64,000 bases of DNA from Streptosporangiaceae bacterium (GTDB lineage: Bacteria > Actinomycetota > Actinomycetes > Streptosporangiales > Streptosporangiaceae), in NCBI GenBank assembly GCA_019239975.1, contig JAFAZE010000070.1, forward strand, positions 93,478 to 157,477, read 5' to 3'. The position numbers and the translations under genes are program-made. The notes beneath the pieces are model-generated. The model ran no database searches and was not told the origin of the DNA. It was given only the letters and a program-made list of their open reading frames with translations. Position 1 is the first letter of the stretch; every line of letters starts with the position of its first letter. This document shows, piece by piece, positions 48,696 to 56,334 of this stretch.

Positions 48696-49763
48696 ATGAG
48701 CGACATGAGCGAGACCGCGGAACGAGCAGATGTCGTAGCCGCACCGGGCGGCCCGCAGCGCGGCAATGGCGCGAGTGAACTGCTCAGACGGGCCGGCACG
48801 CTGTTCCTGCAGCAGCGTGAGGCGAGCGTGCTGCTGATCGCGGTGGCGATCTTCCTGTACTTCACCGCCTCCACGCCGTCCTTCTTCGGTCACGGCAGCT
48901 TCGTCAACATCGCGCAGTACATGGCGCCGTACACGATCATCGCGATCGGCGAGGTGCTGCTGATGGTCTGCGGCGAGATCGACCTGTCGGTCGGCTACGT
49001 GTGGATGCTCTCGCCGTTCGTCATGCGGGGCTTCATCGACTCCGGCGTGCCGGAACTCCTGGCGATCATCATCACGGTGCTGCTGCTGTCCCTGATCGGG
49101 CTGGTCAACGGCATCATCACCACGTGGTTCGGGGTCCCTTCGCTGATAACCACGCTCGGTATGGGCTACCTGATCTTCGGCGTCGCGCTGACGGTCTCCT
49201 CGGCGCAGCAGGTCAACCTGCCCGACGGCAACGGCGGGGTGGGCCGCTGGTTCGGCGCCGCCGCCTGGTCGGAGTTCATCTGGGCGACCGTGCTCGTGCT
49301 GATCTTCCACGTCATCCTGACCCGCACGCGATGGGGGCTGTACACGGTCTCGGTCGGCGGCAACCTGCTGGGGGCGCGTGAGTCCGGTATCAAGGTCAAC
49401 ACGATCAAGATCGGCAACTTCATGATCACCTCCTCGCTCGGCGCGCTCGCCGGGATCCTGGAGGCGTTCAAGAACGACATCATCGACCCCAGCGCCGGGC
49501 AGCTGGCCGTCGTGCTGGTCGCGCTGGCCGGCGCGGTGATCGGCGGCACGGCGATGCTGGGCGGGTCGGGCACGATGATCGGGGCCTGGCTCGGCGTGCT
49601 GGTGCTGGGCATCTTGCAGGACGGCTTCAACCTGCGCGGCATCAGCGCGAACAAGTTCCAGATCATCCTCGGAGCCGCGATCCTGCTCGCGATGATCGCC
49701 AACACCTACCTCACCCGGCTGCGTGGCGCGGGCCGGATCGCGGCAAGAGCAAGGACTCATTGA
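48696..49763 (+). CDS. sugar ABC transporter permease
   Basis: A 355-residue membrane protein with multiple helices from about residue 35 (ASVLLIAVAIFLYFTAS). The hallmark GEVLLMVCGEIDLSVGY and, near the end, GTAMLGGSGTMIGAWLG place it in BPD_transp_2. GGAAGGA lies five bases before ATG 48696; ATG codons at 48651 and 48690 are possible but have poorer sites. The stop overlaps the ATPase start (TGATG). Confidence 0.88.
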   Translation: MSDMSETAERADVVAAPGGPQRGNGASELLRRAGTLFLQQREASVLLIAVAIFLYFTASTPSFFGHGSFVNIAQYMAPYTIIAIGEVLLMVCGEIDLSVGYVWMLSPFVMRGFIDSGVPELLAIIITVLLLSLIGLVNGIITTWFGVPSLITTLGMGYLIFGVALTVSSAQQVNLPDGNGGVGRWFGAAAWSEFIWATVLVLIFHVILTRTRWGLYTVSVGGNLLGARESGIKVNTIKIGNFMITSSLGALAGILEAFKNDIIDPSAGQLAVVLVALAGAVIGGTAMLGGSGTMIGAWLGVLVLGILQDGFNLRGISANKFQIILGAAILLAMIANTYLTRLRGAGRIAARARTH

Positions 49764-50602
49764 TGACCTCGGACAATGACCTGGGAGGCGGCACGGTGAG
49801 CAGCGAGGTGGGGGCCTTCTCGACGCCGACCGACGATATCCTGCGGGTGGAGCACATCTCCAAGCGGTACGGCGCGGTGACCGCGCTGGTGGACGTGAAC
49901 CTGCGGCTGGCCCGCGGCGAGGTGCTCGGCCTGATCGGCGACAACGGCGCAGGCAAGTCCACGCTGCTGAAGATCATCTGCGGTTTCCAGCCGCCCACCT
50001 CGGGCCGGATCCTGCTGGAGGGCCGGGAGGTCCACTTCTCCTCGGTGCAGCAGGCCCGCGCGGCGGGCATCGACGTGGTGTACCAGGACCTGGCGCTGGT
50101 CCCGCAGCTCACCGTGTACCACAATATGTTCCTCAACCGGGAGCCGGTGCGCTGGCCGCTGCTGCGCAACCGGGTGATGCGCAAGCTGTCCAGGGAACAT
50201 CTCGATGACATGGGCGTCCACCTTCCGTCGGTGAACGTCGAGGTGGCGAGCCTGTCCGGTGGCCAGCGGCAGGCGATCGCGGTGGCCCGGTCGGTGTACT
50301 CGGAGAACAACAAGGTGCTGCTGCTGGATGAGCCGCTGGCCGCGATGGGCGTGAAGGAAGGCGCCATGATCCTGGACCTGGTGCGCGGCCTGAAGGAGCG
50401 GGGCAACGTCTCCATCATCATCATCGCGCACAACTACGGCCAGGTGCTCGAGGTGTGCGACCGGGTGAACCTGCTGCAGGGTGGCCGGATCACCTACGAC
50501 AAGTACTCCTCGGAGACCTCGGTCGAGGAACTCACGGAGAGGGTGGTCGCCGAATACCGCAAGGCCCTCGAAGAACGCCAGCGCGAACAGCGGAGCGCGT
50601 AA
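49763..50602 (+). CDS. sugar ABC transporter ATP-binding protein
   Basis: A 279-residue single nucleotide-binding domain. Walker A GDNGAGKST is at 59-67, signature LSGGQRQ follows, and Walker B is VLLLDEPLAAMG, with Leu in place of the common Thr. The H-loop reads AHN. As in the first transporter, only one ATPase domain is present. It is coupled to the permease by a one-base overlap. The two ATPases are clear paralogues, especially around VVYQDLALVP / TVYQDLALAP. Confidence 0.9.
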   Translation: MTSDNDLGGGTVSSEVGAFSTPTDDILRVEHISKRYGAVTALVDVNLRLARGEVLGLIGDNGAGKSTLLKIICGFQPPTSGRILLEGREVHFSSVQQARAAGIDVVYQDLALVPQLTVYHNMFLNREPVRWPLLRNRVMRKLSREHLDDMGVHLPSVNVEVASLSGGQRQAIAVARSVYSENNKVLLLDEPLAAMGVKEGAMILDLVRGLKERGNVSIIIIAHNYGQVLEVCDRVNLLQGGRITYDKYSSETSVEELTERVVAEYRKALEERQREQRSA

Positions 50603-50756
50603 CCAGCCGGTCCAGGTCAGTGGTCCGGAAGCGCTCCCAGACCACCTGCCCACCCGCCTCCTCAACTACTTTCCGTAGGACTTTGGATACGCCGCGCGAC
50701 TCGCCGCTGGCGCCACTGTGCCGCATGCAGTGGGCCACTTCGGGCAAGATGGGGGC

Positions 50757-52337
50757 ATGTTGATGCCCCGCAGGCTCGCCGCCGCCGCCGTCGTGGTTCT
50801 CAGCCTGACCGCGACGGCCTGCACGGCGTCGGGCTCGGCGTCCACCGGCTCGTCGGCCGCGCCCCGGGGGCGCGGCAGCGCGGCACCGGCCGGTTCCGCG
50901 TCGCTCGTCCCCTCGGCAGGCACCCTGCGCTGGCGCAGATGCGGCGCCGCGCTGCCCGGGCTGGAATGCGCCTCGCTGCAGGTCCCGCTCAACTACGCCG
51001 AGCCGCACGGGCGCAAGCTCGCCCTCGCGCTTTCGATGGTCCCCGCGACGGCGCCGAAGAGCCAGCAGCAGGGCGTGCTGCTCGTCAACCCCGGCGGCCC
51101 GGGCGCCAGCGGCCTGGCGCTGGCCAGCGAGGTCGCGCAGGGCCTGAACCCGGCCGTGGCGGCGCGGTACGACATCGTCGGCTTCGATCCGCGCGGTGTC
51201 GGCTCGTCCGTGCCCGCGCTGTCCTGTGACCCCGGATTTTTCTCCGGCGACCGCCCGAACTACATCCCGGCGAACGCGGCGCAGGAGCAGGTGCTCATCG
51301 GCCGGGCGAGGACGTACGCCGCGGACTGCGGGAAGCGGTTCGGCTGGCTGCTGCCGTACATGACGACGGCGAACGCCGCCAGGGACATGGACTCCATCCG
51401 CGCCGCGTTCGGCGTCCGGCAGGTCAACTATTACGCGTTCTCCTACGGCACCTACCTGGGCCAGGTCTACGCCACCCTGTTCCCGCAGGGCATCCGGCGC
51501 ATGGTGCTGGACAGCACGGTGGACCCGGCCGGCGTGTGGTGGGCCGACAACATCGAGCAGGACTACGCCTTCCAGGGCCGTATGGAGGCGTTCTTCGCCT
51601 GGGCGGCGAAGTACAACGCCAACTACCAGCTGGGCAGGACCCGCGCGCAGGTTCAGGCGGCGTGGTACCGGGCGCGCAGCGAGCTGGAGGCGCACCCGAT
51701 CGCCGGGCCCTCCCGCCCGGAGATCGGGCCCGACGAGTTCGATGACACGTTCCTGCTCGGCGGCTACGACAACACGCTGTGGCCCGGGCTGGCCCAGGCG
51801 CTGTCGGAGTACCTCAACAACGGCTCCGACGGCGTGCTGATCAACCAGTACCGGGAGAACGGCGTGCAGAACGAGAACGAGTTCGCGGTCTACAACGCGG
51901 TCCAGTGCTCGGATGTGAGCTGGCCCCGCGGCTGGGCGTACTGGAACGCCGCCACCGAGAAGGTGTACCGGACCGCCCCGTTCCAGGCGTGGGACAACGC
52001 CTGGTACAACGCGGCGTGCGCGTTCTGGCCGGTCAAGGCGCCGTCCCAGCCGCTGCGGATCAACGGCGCGGGGCTGCCGCCGATCCTGATGCTGCAGGGG
52101 ACGCTGGACGCGGCGACCCCGTACGCCGGCGCGCAGGACGCGCACAAGCTGCTGCCCAGCGCCCGGATGGTGGTCGTCGAGGGCGGCGGGAACCACGGTC
52201 AGTCGATGGAGTACCCGCCGGATTCGTGCGTGCAGAGCTACGTGAACAACTACCTTGCCAACGGCACCGTCCCGGGAGGGCCCGGCCTGGTGAACGCCGC
52301 CTGCGCGCCGGTCCCCGACCCGACGCCGAACGGCTGA
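50757..52337 (+). CDS. secreted S33-family tripeptidyl aminopeptidase-like hydrolase
   Basis: A 526-residue exported protein. The signal peptide (LAAAAVVVLSLTATAC) may carry a lipobox. The alpha/beta-hydrolase core has NPGGPGASG (oxyanion hole), the nucleophile elbow FSYGTYLG, and a C-terminal cap (PPILMLQGTLDAATPYAGAQ, then GGGNHGQ, with the catalytic His). Streptomyces Slp/Tap proteases have the same plan and remove N-terminal tripeptides. ATG 50757 is preferred because the signal peptide begins there. Confidence 0.87.
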   Translation: MLMPRRLAAAAVVVLSLTATACTASGSASTGSSAAPRGRGSAAPAGSASLVPSAGTLRWRRCGAALPGLECASLQVPLNYAEPHGRKLALALSMVPATAPKSQQQGVLLVNPGGPGASGLALASEVAQGLNPAVAARYDIVGFDPRGVGSSVPALSCDPGFFSGDRPNYIPANAAQEQVLIGRARTYAADCGKRFGWLLPYMTTANAARDMDSIRAAFGVRQVNYYAFSYGTYLGQVYATLFPQGIRRMVLDSTVDPAGVWWADNIEQDYAFQGRMEAFFAWAAKYNANYQLGRTRAQVQAAWYRARSELEAHPIAGPSRPEIGPDEFDDTFLLGGYDNTLWPGLAQALSEYLNNGSDGVLINQYRENGVQNENEFAVYNAVQCSDVSWPRGWAYWNAATEKVYRTAPFQAWDNAWYNAACAFWPVKAPSQPLRINGAGLPPILMLQGTLDAATPYAGAQDAHKLLPSARMVVVEGGGNHGQSMEYPPDSCVQSYVNNYLANGTVPGGPGLVNAACAPVPDPTPNG

Positions 52338-52364
52338 CCGGACCGGCCGCGGTCGGCAGGTCCC

Positions 52365-52370
52365 TATAGG
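52365..52370 (+). promoter_or_regulatory. -10 box for leaderless GNAT gene
   Basis: TATAGG eight bases before the ATG at 52379, with the same downstream CTGG as at rph. Confidence 0.5.
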
Positions 52371-52378
52371 CTGGAAGC

Positions 52379-53233
52379 ATGTTGCGCGTTAAGCCGCGAT
52401 CCGGGCAGTTGCGCCTGCTTGATGACCGCGATCGCGCCGCGGCTCTTGCCATCTGCGACAGCGACCCGGTGACGAACGTGTTCGTCGGTTCCCGGATCCG
52501 GGCACTCGGCCTCGAGCCCGGCAGGCTTGGCGCGCAGATCTGGGGACACGAGCCGGCCGGCCAGCTGACATCGCTGTGCTACGCCGGCGCGAACCTGGTA
52601 CCGGTCGCCGCGACACAAGCGGCAATCGCCGGGTTCGCCGAGCGGGCGCTTCGCCAGGGCCGGCGGTGCTCCTCGCTGGTCGGGCCCGCCGCCGACGTGA
52701 ACGCGCTGTGGGCGTACCTGCGGCCGCACTGGGGGCCGCCGCGCGAGGTGCGGGCCGTGCAGCCGCTGATGACGATATCGGGGGCGCCGCTGATCGCGGC
52801 GGATCCTGGGGTACGCCGGGTCCGCCCCGGGGAACTGGAAATTCTGCTGCCCGCCTGCGTCGCCATGTTCACCGAGGAGGTCGGAGTCTCCCCGCTGGCC
52901 GGCGACGGAGGGTCGTCCTACCGTGCCCGGGTGGCCGAGCTGATCAGGACCGGCCGCGCGTTCGCGCGGATCGAGGACGGACAGGTGGTCTTCAAGGCGG
53001 AGGTCGGTGCCGCGACCCCGCTGGCATGCCAGGTCCAGGGCGTGTGGGTGCGCCCGGACCGCCGCGGTCGCGGCATTGCCGCCCCGGGCATGGCCGCCGT
53101 CGTCAACGAGGCACGCCGCGCGATATCGCCGTTGGTCTCCCTGTACGTCAACGACTTCAACGTGCCCGCCAGGGCGGCTTACCGGCGCGTCGGCTTCACC
53201 GAGGTCGGCGAGTTCATGTCGGTCCTCTTCTGA
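52379..53233 (+). CDS. GNAT acetyltransferase with DUF4081 domain (Rv2867c-like)
   Basis: A 284-residue two-domain protein. The N-terminal half (ALAICDSDPVTNVFVGSRI) is the DUF4081-type domain; the C-terminal half has the acetyl-CoA-binding QGVWVRPDRRGRGIAAPGMAAV and FNVPARAAYRRVGF of GNAT enzymes. M. tuberculosis Rv2867c stands directly beside ispG; here a 7-kb block separates the two. Substrate unknown. Confidence 0.86.
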   Translation: MLRVKPRSGQLRLLDDRDRAAALAICDSDPVTNVFVGSRIRALGLEPGRLGAQIWGHEPAGQLTSLCYAGANLVPVAATQAAIAGFAERALRQGRRCSSLVGPAADVNALWAYLRPHWGPPREVRAVQPLMTISGAPLIAADPGVRRVRPGELEILLPACVAMFTEEVGVSPLAGDGGSSYRARVAELIRTGRAFARIEDGQVVFKAEVGAATPLACQVQGVWVRPDRRGRGIAAPGMAAVVNEARRAISPLVSLYVNDFNVPARAAYRRVGFTEVGEFMSVLF

Positions 53234-53234
53234 C

Positions 53235-53251
53235 GGGTGCGGACCGCACCC
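53235..53251. terminator. short terminator between convergent genes
   Basis: GGGTGCGGACCGCACCC is self-complementary and fills the 19-base gap between the GNAT and MarR stops. Confidence 0.6.
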
Positions 53252-53252
53252 C

Positions 53253-53759
53253 CTAGTCGCGCTCGCGGATCTTCCTGAGCTGGCGGAGGACCGGCTGGCT
53301 GGCGTCCTTGAGGATGCTCAGCTGCACCGGGGTCAGCCGGTCGATGAAGTGGCGGCGGACGCTCTCCACATGGGGTGGCGCGACCCGCTTCAGCGTGGCC
53401 ATGCCGCGCGGCGTGAGCACCGCGAACATCCCGCGCTTGTCGCCGTCGCAGGCGTCCCGGCGGACCAGGCCCTTGGCCTCCATGCGCGTGATCTGATGGG
53501 AGAGCCTGCTACGGGACTGCGCGGTCAGGTCGGCGAGTTCAGTCATCCTGAGCCTGAGCTCGTGGGCCTCGGACAGCTCGACGAGGATCTCGTAGTCGTT
53601 GGTCGACAGCCCGTACGGGTGCAGGTCACGGTCGAGCTGCCGGAAGAGAAGCTTGGCAAGGCGTACGTAGGCTCGCCACGCCTCCTGCTCCTCATCGGTG
53701 AGCCAGCGTGGTTCCTCCTTGGCACGTACCTCGCCGTCGGCCCTTGGCTCTGTCGGCAT
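53253..53759 (-). CDS. MarR family transcriptional regulator
   Basis: A 168-residue winged-helix protein. LSTNDYEILVELSEAHELRLRMTELADLTAQSRSRLSHQ contains the DNA-binding helices and RRDACDGDKRGMF the wing. It is divergent from the 330-residue gene of unknown function and shares with it an intergenic 20-bp palindrome, which is the natural candidate for its operator. Effector unknown. Confidence 0.87.
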   Translation of the reverse strand: MPTEPRADGEVRAKEEPRWLTDEEQEAWRAYVRLAKLLFRQLDRDLHPYGLSTNDYEILVELSEAHELRLRMTELADLTAQSRSRLSHQITRMEAKGLVRRDACDGDKRGMFAVLTPRGMATLKRVAPPHVESVRRHFIDRLTPVQLSILKDASQPVLRQLRKIRERD

Positions 53760-53879
53760 AACAGAAACTTACCCGAGTGGGGCGCGGCGATGACAGAAGC
53801 TCCCCATCAATCAGGGCAAAGCCGCGCCCGCTTGCCCGCCCGTTTCCAGCCGGCGTTGGTCCCGCCCCCTCGACGAGAC

Positions 53880-53899
53880 CAGCTATCGTACGATAGCTG
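53880..53899. promoter_or_regulatory. 20-bp perfect palindromic operator
   Basis: CAGCTATCGTACGATAGCTG is perfectly self-complementary and stands between the divergent MarR and 53940 genes, 41 bases before the latter. A degenerate half-site, TGTCGTATGTCG, follows. Confidence 0.78.
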
Positions 53900-53939
53900 T
53901 CGTATGTCGCGCTTATTTCTCAGTCGATGAGAGGCGATC

Positions 53940-54932
53940 GTGGCAGGGCCCATGCCCGTTCCCGCGCGGCCCGACACGGCGTCCGCCGGGACACATGCCT
54001 CCGGAGCCGACCCGGCCCGGTACGCCGCTGCCGCGTACCTCCGCGAGTTGCTCCTCCGCCCGGGCCAGATGCGGCGCAGGTGGGAACAGTACGCCGAGCG
54101 GAACAGGCGGGGCCAGATCAACCAGCTGGCGGTCGCCGAGGTGCTCGCCCGCCATCTGTGGCACCGCCCCCGGCGCGCCGGCGACGCCGACATCCTCCCG
54201 CGCCAGCTCAAGGACACCGCGGCGCGGGCTTTGTCCGGAAAGCTGCTCAGCAAGGGGACGCTGGCCCTGTTCATGGACGCGTTCGGCCTGCCCGCCCCCG
54301 AACGCGACCACCTGTGGCTGCTCTGGGAGGGCTCGCCGCGGGTGAAGATGCTCTCCGGTGCCCGCGCGGTGCCAGAGGACTCGGTCGCCACCCTGGGGCC
54401 GGCCCTGCACCGCACCCTGGCGCTGCACGACCATCACTATCTCGGGCCCGACGGCCTGCCCCTGCGTCATCGCACCATCCAGGTGATCGAGGCGTTTGTC
54501 GACGGGCTCGACCACCTCCCCTACCGCGCCGACACGAACGCCGTGAGCCTCGAGATAGGGCAGGGCTGCCGCGCCATCGGCGACCTGTTCCTCGCGGACC
54601 CCGTTACGGGGCTGTACGCGATGGACATCCAGCTTGCCAAGCCGCTCGCCGCCGGCGAAACCGCGACCCTGGAATACACGACGCGCTTCCATTACCCCGT
54701 CCCGCCGCCACCGGAGTTCCGGCGGGCCGTTCTCCGCAGCGTGGAGAGCCTCGACGTGCGCGTGGAATTCCACCCCGACCGGCTTCCCCGCCGCGCTGCG
54801 TGGGCAGTCTGGGACGGTATCGATGGCCCGATCATTCTCGACGAGGAAGTTCCGCTTGACTCCCAGCACGCGGTCCATCGCTACGTGCGGCTGATCGAGA
54901 AAACGGTGGCCGGCTTCCACTGGGAATGGTGA
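53940..54932 (+). CDS. protein of unknown function with HTH-like N-terminal region
   Basis: A 330-residue cytoplasmic protein I do not recognise. After ~25 disordered residues, an alpha-helical segment (YLRELLLRPGQMRRRWEQYAERNRRGQINQLAV, then LSKGTLALFMDAFGLP) could be a helix-turn-helix related to XRE-like domains. The remaining ~200 residues are mixed alpha/beta with HDHHYLGPDGLP, SLEIGQGCRAIGDLF and TATLEYTTRFHYPV, ending in GFHWEW. GTG at 53940 is the only good start. The palindrome upstream suggests specific regulation. Confidence 0.6.
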   Translation: MAGPMPVPARPDTASAGTHASGADPARYAAAAYLRELLLRPGQMRRRWEQYAERNRRGQINQLAVAEVLARHLWHRPRRAGDADILPRQLKDTAARALSGKLLSKGTLALFMDAFGLPAPERDHLWLLWEGSPRVKMLSGARAVPEDSVATLGPALHRTLALHDHHYLGPDGLPLRHRTIQVIEAFVDGLDHLPYRADTNAVSLEIGQGCRAIGDLFLADPVTGLYAMDIQLAKPLAAGETATLEYTTRFHYPVPPPPEFRRAVLRSVESLDVRVEFHPDRLPRRAAWAVWDGIDGPIILDEEVPLDSQHAVHRYVRLIEKTVAGFHWEW

Positions 54933-54977
54933 GCGTGAAGGAGCCGGCCGGCCGCCGGGCATGAAACCATCTACGGT

Positions 54978-56228
54978 GTGCGGCACGAACAGGACAGGGC
55001 GACCACCAGCGCGGAACTGCGGGCCCATAATCTGGCCCGGCTGCTGCGCGCGGTGCACGACGGCGGCGGCCAGCGCACCCGTGCCCAGCTCACCAGGCAG
55101 CTGAACCTGGCCAGGGGGACCGCCACCGTGCTGGTCCGCGAACTTGCCGGACGCCAGCTCATCGAGGAGCTGGCCAGCCCGGCCGGCGTGACGGCGCAGC
55201 AGCGTGCCCGCGGCCGCCCGACCGGTGTGCCGTCCGCGCACCCGGAAGGCCCCGTCGCGCTCGCGGTGGACCTGCGGGACGACTCCTACTCCGTCGCGGC
55301 CTTCGAGCTGACCGGGCGCGGCACCGTGCTCGACCACCGGCCGCGCCGGGCGCGTTCCGGCTCCGGCATGCTGGCGGACGCCGCGGCCACGCTGGCCGCG
55401 TACCGCCACGACTTCGGCGACCGGGTGGTCGGGGTCGGCGTCGCCGTCCCGTCACCGGTGAGCGACGGGCGGATGGTCCAGCCCACGCTGCTCGACTGGC
55501 ACGGCATCGACGTGGCGGCGGCGTTCGCGCCGGAGCCGGCGGGCGTGCTGGTCGGCAACGACGCCACGCTCGCCGGGCTGGCGGAGGCACGCCGGGGCGC
55601 GCTGCGCGGCGTCTCGGTGGCGTTGCACCTGCACGTGGCCACCGGCATCGGCGGAGTGCTGCTGGCCGGCGGCCGCCCCATCACCGGCGCGTCCGGCGCG
55701 GCGGGTGAATTCGGGCACATGCCGCTGACCGGCGGCGACGAGCCCTGCCGCTGCGGCTCGGTCGGCTGCTGGGAACTCGACGCCGGCACCCGCGGGCTGC
55801 TGCGCCGGGCCGGGCGGTCCGCCCGCGGTGACCGCATGGAAACCGGTGACCGCATGGAGGAAGCGGGAAACATCATCGCGGCCGCCGCGGGCAACCCGGT
55901 CTGCGCCGCGGCTCTCCGCGATGTCGCCGCCGCGCTCGGCCGCGGGGCCGGCGCGCTGGTGAACGCCCACGATCCCGAGGCCGTCGGGCTGTCCGGCCTC
56001 GCGGCGCGGGTGTACCAGACCGCGCCCGCCGCCGTCTGGTCCGGTTACCAGTCGACGCTGATGCGCTTCCGCCGCGCGGCGCCGCCACCGCTCGTGCCGT
56101 CGCGCCTCGGCGACCTGGCCACGGTCACCGGCGCCGCGGAACTCGTCTTCGACGAGTTCCTCACCCCCCGCGGCCTGGGCGCATGGCGGGAATCCGTGGC
56201 GGCGCCGCCCGAGGCGGAGTCCGGATGA
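54978..56228 (+). CDS. ROK family transcriptional regulator
   Basis: A 416-residue protein. An N-terminal winged helix (RTRAQLTRQLNLARGTATVLVRELAG) precedes a ROK kinase-fold domain with LVGNDATLAGLAEARRG and GEFGHMPLTGG; the zinc motif CRCGSVGCWE is intact. The GTG at 54978 has no Shine-Dalgarno and may be leaderless. A short in-frame duplication encodes RMETGDRMEEAG near residue 290. Such regulators respond to sugars; targets unknown. The next gene, helD-like, is 106 bases on. Confidence 0.85.
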   Translation: MRHEQDRATTSAELRAHNLARLLRAVHDGGGQRTRAQLTRQLNLARGTATVLVRELAGRQLIEELASPAGVTAQQRARGRPTGVPSAHPEGPVALAVDLRDDSYSVAAFELTGRGTVLDHRPRRARSGSGMLADAAATLAAYRHDFGDRVVGVGVAVPSPVSDGRMVQPTLLDWHGIDVAAAFAPEPAGVLVGNDATLAGLAEARRGALRGVSVALHLHVATGIGGVLLAGGRPITGASGAAGEFGHMPLTGGDEPCRCGSVGCWELDAGTRGLLRRAGRSARGDRMETGDRMEEAGNIIAAAAGNPVCAAALRDVAAALGRGAGALVNAHDPEAVGLSGLAARVYQTAPAAVWSGYQSTLMRFRRAAPPPLVPSRLGDLATVTGAAELVFDEFLTPRGLGAWRESVAAPPEAESG

Positions 56229-56334
56229 GCTAGGGCGCGATCGCGGCTCCCTCCACACTGAAAACCAGATGACCTCGCGGCAGCTTCCTGGTAAGTTCTC
56301 GTTCTTCGCGCCCCGACCATGAAGGGGGTCAGCC

